Shown: positions 1-8,338 of the stretch, piece after piece | How positions within the stretch are numbered: the stretch's first letter is position 1 | How the letters are laid out: each line of letters opens with the position of its first letter | NCBI RefSeq assembly: GCF_046299575.1 | Contig: NZ_JBKBHX010000005.1 | Span: 124,001 to 188,000, forward strand | Origin: Thermaurantimonas sp046299575 | GTDB lineage: Bacteria; Bacteroidota; Bacteroidia; Flavobacteriales; Schleiferiaceae | Reading direction: 5' to 3' | Length of the DNA: 64,000 bases | Notes under the pieces: model-generated | The model's input: the letters and a program-made list of their open reading frames with translations, nothing else | Databases searched by the model: none | What the model was told of the DNA's origin: nothing | Program-made: the position numbers and the translations under genes

Positions 1-68
1 TTGTGCTCCTCACTCAGCAATTCATCCACCAGATAGTAATCCGGCGCCTGAAACAAATCGTTACTCAT
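1..68 (-). CDS. acyl-CoA dehydrogenase family protein, N-terminus only
   Basis: The first 22 codons of a minus-strand gene that leaves the window at its left edge. The peptide begins MSNDLFQAPDYYLVDELLSE, which resembles the start of glutaryl-CoA dehydrogenase-like acyl-CoA dehydrogenases of Bacteroidota as I remember them; these are FAD enzymes that oxidise CoA thioesters in fatty-acid or amino-acid breakdown. No catalytic part is visible, so the call rests on the N-terminal signature alone. The gene points away from the arginase gene behind it on the same strand, with about 147 bp between them. Confidence 0.55.
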   Translation of the reverse strand, partial: MSNDLFQAPDYYLVDELLSEEH

Positions 69-214
69 ATCACATTGCGTTATTCATTCGGCAAATCTAC
101 ACGTCCTCGAGTATCCTTTTACTTAACTCATCGGTTCTTTGATAGTTTGTAATGATTTATTATTCAGAAAACTTTTTCATAAGTTGACGACCGACATAAG
201 TAGCGATCTTACTT

Positions 215-1165
215 TTAATTATTAAGCTTTATGGTCTCGACGACAGTGGATAGGATGCGGAAGGCGGCCTCGCCCATGGCATTGCCCTTGTCATCGAGCA
301 CGGGATTGATCTCGGTAAACTCGAGGCAGACGACGCGAGGGTCTTCGAGCAGGCGATTGATGATGGCGGTGGCTTCCTCTTCATAGAGGCCGCCGGGTAC
401 AGGAGTGCCGGTGCCGCGAGATACGGAGGGGTCCATGCTGTCCACATCGAAGGAGATGTAGATAATGTCGCAATCGGCAAGATATTCAAGGGCTTTTTCG
501 GCTGCGCGTACGGGGCCTGATTCGCGCACCTGCTCTACTTTGATGACGCGTACTTTGTTTCGGATGATAAGGTAATCCTCAGGCATCTCGGTACTGCGCA
601 GTGCGATGAAGACAAGGTCGCTGTAGCGGATGCGGGGTGACTTGCCCTTAAGCTGGTTCCAGTACTGTAGGGTGCTATCGGGTACTTTCTTGAGCTTGCA
701 ATCGAGGTTGTCTTCAGAGAGGGCAGTGGCCAGCGGCATGCCATGTACATTGCCTGAGGGGGATGTGTAGGGCGAGTGAAGGTCGGCGTGGGCGTCGATC
801 CAGATGACGCCAAGTCGCTTGTCTGGAAAGGCGCTTTTGATGCCGGCGATGGTGCCGCCGGCATTGGAATGGTCGCCGGAGATGACGATGGGGAAGTAGC
901 CGTTTTCAAACACTTCGACGAGTTTCTCTTCGATGCGCTGATACATCGTGACGATGCCGTCGAGCCGCTTGGCGTATGGGGTGACGTCTTCCTCGAAGAG
1001 CATGTTGTTGAGGTGCTTTACTTCTTCGACTTTGTATTTTTTGAAAAATTTTGGATTGAGCTTAAAGGAAGCGATGCGCATGGCGTCGAGGCCGAGGCTG
1101 GCACCCCGTGTGCCTGCGCCCAGCTCGCTCATTACGCTTACAAGTCGTATTTTCCGTTTGGCCAT
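215..1165 (-). CDS. rocF: arginase/agmatinase-family ureohydrolase, probably arginase
   Basis: 316 residues, the full length for the family. Ureohydrolases use two Mn ions to split a guanidino group into urea; arginase turns arginine into ornithine plus urea in the cytoplasm. The metal-ligand motifs are complete: GDHS at 97-100, DAHAD at 124-128 and SFDVD at 238-242, followed by DPS and a glycine/proline-rich GTGTPVPGG loop. The AGTRGASLGLDAMR start fits arginases better than agmatinases, but formimidoylglutamase cannot be excluded without alignment. It lies 9 bp downstream of purK on the same strand, so co-transcription is likely. The gene is clearly more GC-rich than the accessory region that follows. 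Confidence 0.8.
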   Translation of the reverse strand: MAKRKIRLVSVMSELGAGTRGASLGLDAMRIASFKLNPKFFKKYKVEEVKHLNNMLFEEDVTPYAKRLDGIVTMYQRIEEKLVEVFENGYFPIVISGDHSNAGGTIAGIKSAFPDKRLGVIWIDAHADLHSPYTSPSGNVHGMPLATALSEDNLDCKLKKVPDSTLQYWNQLKGKSPRIRYSDLVFIALRSTEMPEDYLIIRNKVRVIKVEQVRESGPVRAAEKALEYLADCDIIYISFDVDSMDPSVSRGTGTPVPGGLYEEEATAIINRLLEDPRVVCLEFTEINPVLDDKGNAMGEAAFRILSTVVETIKLNN

Positions 1166-1174
1166 ATATATGGT

Positions 1175-2332
1175 TTAGATTGAAATGACGTGAATGGTAT
1201 TTTTAATGGTCTGAATCTGAAGGAGTAATTCGTCAATATGGCTGCCGATGGCGGTGATGTGTCCCATCTTGCGGTGGGGTTTGGTGGTGCTCTTGCCGTA
1301 GAGGTGCAGATATACGCGAGGCATGGCGAGCACTCTGTCAGCGCCGGCGTAGTGCACTGGTCCCTGATGGTCAGGGTGGCCGGTGAGATTGAGCATCACG
1401 GCGTGGTGAAGGAGTGTGGTGTCGCCCAATGGCAGTCCGGCAATGGCTCTGAGGTGCTGCTCAAACTGGGATGCGGCTGTGGCTTCGATGGTGAGATGGC
1501 CAGAGTTGTGCACGCGGGGTGCGGCTTCGTTGATGAGCACGCGCTGGTCAGTAGTAATGAAGAATTCGACCGCCAGGGTGCCTACAAGGTCGAGCTCCGA
1601 GGCTAGGCGTGTGGCCAGCCCGATGCATTGCTCCTCAATATCAGACCCAAGGCTCGTGGGTGCAAATACCAACTCGACAAAATGAGCCGTGGGGTGAAAC
1701 TCCATCTGCACCACCGGCTGGCAGGCAATCTGTCCGGCAGCTGAACGGTGAACGACTACGGCTGTCTCCGCAAGGATGTCGATGCACTCTTCGAGGATGC
1801 AGGGCACGTCGGGCAACAGAAGGGCATCGGCCGGTGCGTGGAGTTTGCGGACGCCACGACCGTCGAATCCGCCACGGGCTGCCTTCCAGATGATGGGAAA
1901 CTCAACCCGAGTCTGCTCCAGATGCTGTAGCAGGCTTTGGCGATCTCGAAATTCATGATATAGGGGCGTAGGAAGGTGGTGGTCAGTGTAAAACTGCTTC
2001 TGTCGCTGCTTGTCCTGAAAGATTTCGATGATATCAGGCTGAGGATAAATTTTTTTGCCCTGCCGCTGGAGATCATATAGCGCGTGGGTATTTACATCTT
2101 CGATTTCGATGGTGAGGATGTCGCAATCGCGGCCAAAGTCGAGCACGGTGTGGTAGTCGCGAAAGTCGCCTTGTACGAATTCTTTCACGTAATGGCGGGC
2201 CGGTGCATCGCCGGAGGGGTCGAGGACTTTCAGGTAAAAGTCCCAGGGTGCTGCTGCCAGGGCGAGCATTTTGCCGAGCTGTCCCCCTCCGAGAATGCCA
2301 ATCTTGCGGTCGGTTGAAAAAAAAGAATTCAT
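1175..2332 (-). CDS. purK: 5-(carboxyamino)imidazole ribonucleotide synthase (PurK)
   Basis: ATP-grasp enzyme of purine synthesis that carboxylates AIR to N5-CAIR with bicarbonate and ATP. I start it at the ATG at 2332 (MNSFFSTDRKIGILGGG), because the nucleotide-binding GILGGGQLGKML loop then begins about residue 11 as usual; a longer frame up to 2395 adds an unlike N-terminus. The family-typical elements are an EIEDVNTHAL stretch, a RGGFDGRGV ATP-grasp loop and a NEAAPRVHNSGH metal-binding stretch near the C-terminus. Length (385 aa) is normal. No purE partner lies next to it; arginase follows 9 bp downstream. Confidence 0.92.
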   Translation of the reverse strand: MNSFFSTDRKIGILGGGQLGKMLALAAAPWDFYLKVLDPSGDAPARHYVKEFVQGDFRDYHTVLDFGRDCDILTIEIEDVNTHALYDLQRQGKKIYPQPDIIEIFQDKQRQKQFYTDHHLPTPLYHEFRDRQSLLQHLEQTRVEFPIIWKAARGGFDGRGVRKLHAPADALLLPDVPCILEECIDILAETAVVVHRSAAGQIACQPVVQMEFHPTAHFVELVFAPTSLGSDIEEQCIGLATRLASELDLVGTLAVEFFITTDQRVLINEAAPRVHNSGHLTIEATAASQFEQHLRAIAGLPLGDTTLLHHAVMLNLTGHPDHQGPVHYAGADRVLAMPRVYLHLYGKSTTKPHRKMGHITAIGSHIDELLLQIQTIKNTIHVISI

Positions 2333-2471
2333 AAAAAATGTGCGAAAATCTGTGATTCCCTTGACTTCATGGAAGAATGAAATCCTCCGGGCCAAAGGTA
2401 AGGCAGGTGAAGGAAGGGAATTGAGGGAGCTGTCAGAAGAATTGAAGTTGTCGGTCTTTATGTAAAGAAGC

Positions 2472-2593
2472 TATTGTTGGATATATTGAGGGAGTGAGTG
2501 TTCCCGACTTTAAGTTGATCACATCCTTTTTATATTGTTGGATATATTGAGGGAGTGAGTGTTCCCGACTTTAAGTTGATCACATCCTTTTTA
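2472..2593. repeat. perfect tandem duplication, two 61-bp units
   Basis: Units 2472-2532 and 2533-2593 are identical as read, each running from TATTGTTGGATATATTGAGG to CACATCCTTTTTA. The duplication lies in the 524-bp intergenic stretch 2333-2856 upstream of purK. The absence of differences points to a recent slippage or unequal-crossover event. Apart from it I see no gene or RNA in 2396-2856. Confidence 0.9.
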
Positions 2594-2856
2594 AGGGTGT
2601 ATGGCATCGTTAGGCTTTTCAAAGGGCTAAACACGCACCGCTGCTGATAATAGAAGCAATAAGGCTAAGGCGTTTACTAATGTAGTAAATAATTAATACG
2701 GGGACTACCTTAAGGGATGAACAACATTTGAAAATTATTGTTTTTAATTAGCTAACCCTTATTCGAAGAATCTCAGATGTTAATTTCCGACTTTACCACA
2801 AATATTTAAGTAAAGCCATTGAATTGGCTATTGGAATAAATCAGTTCTAAATTATG

Positions 2857-3216
2857 TCATTCAGTGTTTTTTATATCTTCTTCGACATGTAAAATATGCA
2901 GCAATCTGTGAATAATTGGCGCAAAGAAAACCGCAGTTATACTCAGAAATGCAATACCGCTATACAAGGCGTAAAAAGATGAGAACAACTTAGCTTTTGG
3001 CGTAGTCATTTCTGCCACAGGACCCATCCCAGTCAGAATCATGCATGACATATGGAAACTGTCGATCCACGACAGTTGGCCAATAAGGTGATAACCAATT
3101 GTCCCAAGTAACACGGAGAAGGCAACCAAAACAAAAGCAAAGAGTCCATATCGACCCAATCTGATTAGGAAGTGTGGGAATGGTGTTACTTTCTGTCTTC
3201 GATTTTCAAGTTTCAT
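2857..3216 (-). CDS. small two-helix membrane protein with a K-channel-like pore loop
   Basis: 119 residues with a basic N-terminus, TM1 about 22-45, a re-entrant-looking segment, and TM2 about 78-103. Between the helices, at 62-66, it carries TGMGP where a two-TM potassium channel would have the TVGYG selectivity filter. The overall topology (TM, pore helix, loop, TM, short cytoplasmic tail) is that of an Ion_trans_2 protein. Without the canonical filter, potassium selectivity cannot be claimed. I recall similar short proteins with a GMGP motif annotated as hypothetical or channel-family in other Gram-negatives. It stands alone between the tandem repeat and the accessory island. Confidence 0.6.
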   Translation of the reverse strand: MKLENRRQKVTPFPHFLIRLGRYGLFAFVLVAFSVLLGTIGYHLIGQLSWIDSFHMSCMILTGMGPVAEMTTPKAKLFSSFYALYSGIAFLSITAVFFAPIIHRLLHILHVEEDIKNTE

Positions 3217-3403
3217 TTATTTTTATTTGTTTAAATAAGTCTTAAAGGCCGATGGTGTGAGATTTATAAATTTCCAACGGGTGAATATTTGGAAATACCA
3301 AAAAAATGTCAATTCTATGCTGTACTAAACCAACCAAAAGTAATTTAAAAAATTTTGCTAAGATACAGAAATATAAACTGGGATATTGATTAACCTTGAG
3401 CTT

Positions 3404-3953
3404 GTTGCACACCTTGATTGAGTTTGAAGATATACATAATATCAATATTGAAAAGGTGTTGAATATTTGAGATATAAGAATTAAAAAAGTGCACAATAAG
3501 TTATTTAAGTTTGTGGATTTGTGAACTTCTGGTGTATGAAAGGAAAAATCAACGCTCAAAAGAAGTATTACCAAGCATGAATTAGAGTCTGTGAAAATCA
3601 TAAATGTTAGACTATTAAGATTTATTAAAATTTTATTCGAAGAGCCTGTAAAAAATCTCAGAAATTGGTTTTAGAAGTGCGATGAGTTATACCCTGAAAA
3701 AATTACTGAAGTTTATCCAACGCAAAGCACAAATAAAAGTGTCGGCCATGCCGAAACCTGAATTAGGCTTGAACACTATCAAAAATTTTCTTCAACACCT
3801 CAAAATGACATCAATATTGCCCATATAAGCAAGGCAAAAAATCACAAGCAAAAAAAAAACCAAGGATAAAACCAAGAGCTCTTAAAAGGGCTCTAATCCA
3901 GTCAAAATTTTAAGTAAAACTTAGTTATAGAATTTAAAAAGAGGTTGTGCAAC
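3404..3953 (+). mobile_element. IS1182-type element, internally deleted (copy 1)
   Basis: Bounded by GTTGCACACC (3404-3413) and GTTGTGCAAC (3944-3953), a near-perfect terminal inverted repeat shared with the copies at 7791 and 11437. The interior keeps the transposase start region (about 3537-3580, ending in YYQA then a stop) and its C-terminus (about 3670-3830, AMSYTLKKLLKFIQRKAQIK...), joined by a large deletion. The C-terminal peptide is about 80% identical by eye to the other two copies. It cannot make a transposase. The right end lies 10 bp from the GTTACC boundary of the first cassette-like unit. The open frame on the other strand (3242-3601) is not a gene. Confidence 0.8.
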
Positions 3954-4031
3954 GGTTACCCTTGTTACCGGCTGCCTTGCTGTCCGTCCGAAGTCGGTCA
4001 GATTGAAGTTTGCATACACCTTCGTTCATTG

Positions 4032-4394
4032 TCATTTGTCCTTTGTAAGGTGAAATTGGTATCTGTGTTTGATGTTTGAATTGTAATACTGTCCAAATGA
4101 AGAAGCGTTCTTAAAACCTGTCCGAATTTCAAGAGGTAAATTTTAATAGAGATAGTCTTGCTTGTCTGTTTCCAAAATGAAGTAACCTGTTTGGTTATCG
4201 CAACTGAATTACTTAGCACCTCTAATCCATAAACTCTTACTTGTATTTACATCGTCCTTGAGATTGAAATGTGCGTTTTCAATTTGTCTCTCTGCCTCGT
4301 CAAATGAGTTAAAAGTAGTCGGAAGTTTTCCGCAGTCAGTCCCACTACATGATGAGAAAACTATTATGAGCAGAATTGAGAATAATTTAATCAT
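4032..4394 (-). pseudogene. KTSC-domain-like lipoprotein, decayed by two stop codons
   Basis: Starting at the ATG at 4394, the frame reads a lipoprotein signal (MIKLFSILLIIVFSSCSG) and about 37 further residues to a TAA after WIRGAK. Continuing in the same frame gives FSCDNQTGYFILETDKQDY, a second TAA, and then FKNASSFGQYYNSNIKHRYQ to a TGA at 4032. That order (SKSxWIRxAxYxSCD, GYxxxxTxKxxY, FxxAxSxGxxYN, IKxxY) matches small secreted KTSC-type proteins as I remember them. The two internal TAA codons look like point mutations. The start overlaps the stop of the upstream membrane protein gene by ATGA, so the pair was one translational unit in one cassette. Confidence 0.7.
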
Positions 4395-5116
4395 GATGTT
4401 ATTGTCGGTGGAATGTTTAGAAAAGTTAGTCGGATGAAGGAACAATAGATGCAAAGACATAAAATTCCTGGAAACACTCCGATAATATTGTCAATTACAA
4501 AGTCCATAGATTCCATAGGATCGCTGCTAATGATTTCCAGATTAATGAGTAGTAGCATCAGTCCTGATGAAATAATGAAATGGATAACAAAAGAAAGAAT
4601 TAATAATCCAACCAAAGTCCAAAAACCCAGAAAGATGTCAGCGTTTGGGTTTATTTTATCCAGAACTTCAAACAAAACTTTGTTTGCAAGCATTCGAAAA
4701 ACGATTACACCTTGAACAAAAATTGAAGTCCCGGGTGTACTATAAATAAAACTATCAACAAAGGGAGTTGAAGATAGCAACAGTGTAATGCATATTGAAA
4801 TTAGACCTGCTTTTGTAATAGCCCACCAATTTTCGGTTAGGAAAGAGAGAGAAATAAAGTCGTCACCACCGCACAGAATTGGAAAGATAGCCGTAACTAA
4901 AAATGAAACGAGTATTCCTTGTAGAGCAGGTCCTGCAATTAAATGTATCAGGCAACCAGCCATTTCAACACCTCTGTTGTCGCCACCTTTACTCAACGCA
5001 AATCCGAACAAGAGAAAGTAAGTTAGAAAGATTGTTCCATAAATTAAAATGCCTACCCAAATCTCCCAATGAGAAAAGAACATACCGATGCCGTCTACGA
5101 TTGATGTCCAAAACAT
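4391..5116 (-). CDS. polytopic membrane protein of unknown function
   Basis: 241 residues, strongly hydrophobic, with about five to six membrane segments (roughly 17-40, 55-82, 93-117, 122-148, 160-190, 205-230). I recognise no catalytic motif or family. It is the first gene of the cassette-like unit 3964-5203 and overlaps the KTSC-type pseudogene by 4 bp (ATGA). The start codon lies about 75 bp from the palindromic site at 5191-5332. Its AT-rich composition matches the rest of the accessory island and contrasts with purK and obg on either side. Confidence 0.6.
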   Translation of the reverse strand: MFWTSIVDGIGMFFSHWEIWVGILIYGTIFLTYFLLFGFALSKGGDNRGVEMAGCLIHLIAGPALQGILVSFLVTAIFPILCGGDDFISLSFLTENWWAITKAGLISICITLLLSSTPFVDSFIYSTPGTSIFVQGVIVFRMLANKVLFEVLDKINPNADIFLGFWTLVGLLILSFVIHFIISSGLMLLLINLEIISSDPMESMDFVIDNIIGVFPGILCLCIYCSFIRLTFLNIPPTITS

Positions 5117-5190
5117 AGTTTTCTTTTTTTGTTAGTGTTTGCTCTGTTCGGTTTTCAGCAGTCCCGTTTGTGCCACCAGTGTCGTCATAA

Positions 5191-5332
5191 GGTTGCCGGT
5201 AACGTATGGCGTGTTGCCACAGTTGGCAATTTCGGGGCAAAAAAATTGGCAACCTGCACAAAAGTTTTATAGGTGCAGTCAGCCACACTTTTGTACGTCA
5301 CCGCCAATTAAGGCAACATGCTGTTATGTGTG
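5191..5332. other. attC-like palindromic site A
   Basis: Left edge GGTTGCCGGTAAC (5191-5203) pairs with GTTACCGGCTGCC at 3964-3976, the other end of the same unit. Right edge GTTATGTGTG (5323-5332) belongs to the next unit. Between them, the arms GTGTTGCCACAGTTGGC (near 5211) and GCCAATTAAGGCAACAT (near 5303) are imperfectly complementary, and an inner CTGCAC/GTGCAG hairpin sits in the middle. The stop codon of the next gene (5334) lies 1 bp beyond. Confidence 0.6.
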
Positions 5333-5333
5333 G

Positions 5334-6056
5334 TTATTTTCTTTTCCAAATTGTCACTTCTCCAAATGGTCCTTCGCTGTAATATGGACTTATAGTTCTT
5401 TCGTATTTGTAATCTTTCCAATTAAAATTATTGTAACCCATTCCATAGCCACCATAAAAAATTATGTCAGGTTTCCCATATTGATTTTTTAATACTACCC
5501 ACGCTAATGCACCATTTCTATCACTGAAATTAGTCCAATTTAATCCAAACGCTGTTCCAGGTTGAATTATAGCCAATGCTTTTGCTGTTTTTTTGTTTGA
5601 CCAATATAGAGCTTGATAGGTTGCAACACCTTCACCACCAATGTAAATTAAACTAAACCTATTTGGCCCGTGAGCTTCTGAAAAGTTCTCCATTCTTTCA
5701 TAGACTGCCCAATGTGCAAATGGTATTTTAAATTCCTGTTTGTAGCGGTAATATTGTTTTATATCAAAATTTGGGGGAAGATGCATTTGCCAACCATTAG
5801 GAATTAATTCTTCTTTCCTGATAGGTCTATGGCCCAAAAGCTTGTATCCACGAAAGTCATTCAGATGTTTTAATAAGGCTTCTTCACCAGTTGCGTAGTC
5901 ACAGTAAAAATAACTTTGAATTTCTCTACCATAAAACTTAATTATACCCCAGTCAAAACCGCATGCAGGATAGTAAAATGAATTATCAAGCAGTTCATTG
6001 ATTGGAAGTTGCTTGGTTAGGATAATATCAGTTGTAAGATTTTCAATCATAATCAT
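5334..6056 (-). CDS. hypothetical protein, single-gene cassette
   Basis: About 240 residues, soluble-looking, rich in aromatic residues and glycine near the C-terminus (FYGGYGMGYNNFNW). I do not recognise a family. The open frame extends to a GTG at 6080, but that codon falls inside the 10-bp unit-end repeat, so an ATG at 6056 or 6050 is more likely. It is the only gene of the unit bounded by GTTATGTGTG at 5323 and CACACATAAC to 6087, and its stop codon almost touches the boundary, a packing typical of gene cassettes. Nothing in the sequence points to a substrate or role. Confidence 0.6.
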   Translation of the reverse strand: MIMIENLTTDIILTKQLPINELLDNSFYYPACGFDWGIIKFYGREIQSYFYCDYATGEEALLKHLNDFRGYKLLGHRPIRKEELIPNGWQMHLPPNFDIKQYYRYKQEFKIPFAHWAVYERMENFSEAHGPNRFSLIYIGGEGVATYQALYWSNKKTAKALAIIQPGTAFGLNWTNFSDRNGALAWVVLKNQYGKPDIIFYGGYGMGYNNFNWKDYKYERTISPYYSEGPFGEVTIWKRK

Positions 6057-6077
6057 TTCATTTTCTGTATTTATAAT

Positions 6078-6214
6078 CACACATAACTTTTTTCGGCTTT
6101 GCGTTCGGGCGGGTTTCGGAGCACAAAACTGTCAATCACCACTACACTTGAATATAAGCACAAATCTCCAAGTTTGCACTTCACCCCGCCTGACGCAAAA
6201 TCCGAGTTATGCCT
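6078..6214. other. attC-like palindromic site B
   Basis: Left edge CACACATAAC (6078-6087) is the exact 10-bp complement of the edge at 5323-5332; right edge GTTATGCCT (6206-6214) is the exact 9-bp complement of AGGCATAAC at 7655-7663. The arms CGGCTTTGCGTTCGGGCGGG and CCCCGCCTGACGCAAAATCCG form an imperfect stem. The inner part shares GGGTTTCGGAGCAC and CTGTCAA with sites C and F. Confidence 0.68.
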
Positions 6215-6236
6215 TCGCCCTTCTTTTTCTTTGTTT

Positions 6237-6911
6237 CTATTTCGCATATTTAAGTCTGTTGTTTTTAAGGTCAAGAACAACCTTGAAATTATTAAAAAAG
6301 TCAAACCCGATAATACCGTCCGTTCCACCCAGCATCAATGTCATTTGTAGCAGTGTCGGTAAGTTTCCATATTTCACAACAAATTCGTTGTCTCCGAAAA
6401 CTGTTGTAATTTCAAAGCATTCCGTTTGAAATTTACCTACTCCTGGATAAAAGTCTTCGTCTGTTCCTACGCTTCCAAAGTTACTTGTCAAGCTGTCCGA
6501 TAAATATGAAAGTTTCGCTCCTGTGTCTAAGAAGAATTTTAGTTCTTGGTTATCAACTGTCATTTTAATTATCGGTATTCCCATAAAATTTGAAATGTCC
6601 GCTTGAGTTCCGTCAATATCAATTTCCTGTTTGCTAAACTCAACTACTTGATTTTGATAGTCTAAAAGAATAATGTATTCAGATAATATATCGGCCCCAA
6701 GCAGAGTTGTAATTTCTGTTCCAAGCATATCAGAAATTTTTGAAACGGTCAAACCCATGTAGTTTGTTGTGCAGCCGAAACTTTTTGACAAGAAATTTAA
6801 ACTATCTGAGGAGTGAATGGTTGAGGGAGCGCCTGTGTCTATTAAAATTCTATTTTCACCGTCATTGATAATCGGGTGTCCCTTGAACAGCTGTAATTGA
6901 AATTGTTTCAT
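6237..6911 (-). CDS. retropepsin/pepsin-like aspartic protease with two DTG motifs
   Basis: 224 residues, no signal peptide. Two aspartic-protease catalytic loops are present in one chain: IDTGAPSTI with DTG at 25-27 and LDTGAKLSY with DTG at 129-131. Each is followed by a strand pattern of the retropepsin type (LGADILSEY; LGGTDGIIGFDFF). Retropepsins act as dimers of single-DTG subunits, while pepsins carry two copies in one chain, so this looks like a compact duplicated, self-paired protease. It overlaps the methyltransferase gene upstream by ATGA (6908-6911), so the two are translationally coupled in one cassette. Target and role unknown. Confidence 0.72.
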   Translation of the reverse strand: MKQFQLQLFKGHPIINDGENRILIDTGAPSTIHSSDSLNFLSKSFGCTTNYMGLTVSKISDMLGTEITTLLGADILSEYIILLDYQNQVVEFSKQEIDIDGTQADISNFMGIPIIKMTVDNQELKFFLDTGAKLSYLSDSLTSNFGSVGTDEDFYPGVGKFQTECFEITTVFGDNEFVVKYGNLPTLLQMTLMLGGTDGIIGFDFFNNFKVVLDLKNNRLKYAK

Positions 6912-7633
6912 TGCTTTTTGTATAGTTTGTATGTTGAACCTGTTGAATTGAATTGCGGAAACGATTCCAAGGTATCAATGAAGCCATTTTCACTTAGTAG
7001 TTTGTCGAGGGTGCTGATTTCCCAATATCTTATTTTAAATTCATCTTCATAGCTAAATTCTTGTCCGTTAAAAATGCCACTACATTTTTCCCTGTATGTA
7101 TAAATGTCATTTTCGTTGTAGTTTGTTAATTCCACAAGTCGTCTAAAAGTGTTTGAGTTTATATTTGTCAAACGACCTGCCTTAAAAAAAACTGCATTGG
7201 GTAAATCAAAAAAGAAATAGCCTTCTGGGTTAATATGCCTACAAATATTCTCTATGTTTTTAGAAAGTTCATCTTCTGTAGTTGAATAATTTAAAACGGT
7301 AAAAATTGCAATCGCTAAATCTGCTTTACCATTTACATATTCTGAAATTGAACAGTTATGAATTTCTATTTCAGAATTTTTTCCGTCTATCTTCCTTTTA
7401 AAGTCATTTACCATTCCTATGCTTTTCTCGACAGCTATTACATTGTAACCTTGTTCTGCTAAGGGTAGGGAAAGTCTCCCTGTTCCCGCTCCAAAGTCAA
7501 GAATTGTCCCTTGTGGCAAAATTTGATTGATTACCTTTAATGTTTCAGTTGTCAGGTTGTTGTAAAAACTTCCAAAAGTCTGTTCATAAACAAAGTCGTA
7601 ATATGTTCCCCAATTGTCGTGTGGTTGTTTCAT
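6908..7633 (-). CDS. class I SAM-dependent methyltransferase
   Basis: About 241 residues from the ATG at 7633 (MKQPHDNWGTYYDF). An ATG further out, at 7660, lies inside the unit-end repeat and is a less likely start. Motif I is ILDFGAGTGRLSLPLAEQGY (DFGAGTG at 46-52), followed by a VIAVEKS acidic loop end and AIAIFTVLNY as motif IV. This is the fold of small-molecule or protein methyltransferases; the substrate is not readable. It is coupled by a 4-bp overlap to the double-DTG protease. The pair forms one cassette between 6206 and 7663. Confidence 0.8.
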   Translation of the reverse strand: MKQPHDNWGTYYDFVYEQTFGSFYNNLTTETLKVINQILPQGTILDFGAGTGRLSLPLAEQGYNVIAVEKSIGMVNDFKRKIDGKNSEIEIHNCSISEYVNGKADLAIAIFTVLNYSTTEDELSKNIENICRHINPEGYFFFDLPNAVFFKAGRLTNINSNTFRRLVELTNYNENDIYTYREKCSGIFNGQEFSYEDEFKIRYWEISTLDKLLSENGFIDTLESFPQFNSTGSTYKLYKKQ

Positions 7634-7654
7634 TGTTGTCTGTCTTATAGTGTG

Positions 7655-7790
7655 AGGCATAACGTTTTGGCGGTTTGCCGCAGGCGGGGCTTTTCAGCAC
7701 AACGGTTCATTTGGAAAACCGCAGTTCAATAATACGAAAAAACTGTCAACCGAAGCACTGCACCCCCGCTTGCGGCAAACCGCTGTGCCT
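7655..7790. other. attC-like palindromic site C, interrupted by IS copy 2
   Basis: The best stem of the set: 7670-7689 (GCGGTTTGCCGCAGGCGGGG) pairs with 7764-7783 at 19 of 20 positions. The loop holds TTTTCAGCAC and CTGTCAACC, shared with site F. The left edge AGGCATAAC (7655-7663) pairs with 6206-6214. The right edge is displaced by the IS remnant; AGTTACGCCT and the next unit's GTTGGCGGCTGC resume at 8303-8324. Confidence 0.68.
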
Positions 7791-8302
7791 GTTGCACAAC
7801 TAACTCAAAACTGTGAAAAAATAATGTAAAAAGCAAGCGTGAAAGAAGAAGTGTTTATTAAGCTTGCAGTTTGCAAGGCAGAAAAGAACTTCAACCCAAG
7901 ATGCTCTATTAGGTGCATATCGACAGCTTGGTACCGGAAGATAATTTTTATCGTCAGCTATCATGCGCCATTGATTTAAACTTTTTGCAGAAATTTTATT
8001 AAGGTGCCAACAAGCATGTATTGTTAAGTGCAATGAGTTATAACCTGAAAAAATACCTAAAGTTTTTCCAACGCAAATCGCAGATAAAAGTGCAAGCCAT
8101 GCCCAAACCCGAAATAAGGTGGAACACTACAGAAAATTTACTGCAACGCCTTAATATAACTTCAATAGTTCTATTATAAGCAAGGCAAAAAATTGCAATC
8201 CAAAAATCAAGAAGAAAAACAAGTGCTCTTAAAAGGGCTCTAAAGCAGTTAATTTTTTGTTGTAAAACTTAATTTATCATTTTAAAAAAGAGGTTGTGCA
8301 AC
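7791..8302 (+). mobile_element. IS1182-type element, internally deleted (copy 2)
   Basis: Perfect 10-bp terminal inverted repeats, GTTGCACAAC (7791-7800) and GTTGTGCAAC (8293-8302). Inside, a piece of the transposase N-terminus (about 7925-7990, LVPEDNFYRQLS-type) is joined to its C-terminus (about 8005-8178, GANKHVLLSAMSYNLKKYLK...), with most of the catalytic region missing. The remnant sits inside palindrome C; its right end is 10 bp from the GTTGGCGG edge of the next unit. Confidence 0.82.
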
Positions 8303-8338
8303 AGTTACGCCTGTTGGCGGCTGCTTTTCTTTTGACTG

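Noticed and set aside
776..1183. 135-codon plus-strand frame antisense to the arginase gene
   Set aside because: Third-position GC bias of the real gene creates long antisense frames here; no start signal or family resemblance. The same applies to frames at 1238-1893, 17362-18105 and 18284-19306.
2472..2593. Possible CRISPR array
   Set aside because: Two adjacent identical units without spacers form a tandem duplication, and no cas gene is in the window.
3242..3601. 119-codon minus-strand open frame
   Set aside because: It runs antisense through the left part of IS copy 1, has no family character and is explained by the element's AT-rich DNA.
6077..6350. Short frames on both strands across 6077-6350
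   Set aside because: They are translations of palindrome site B and of the antisense of the aspartic protease gene.
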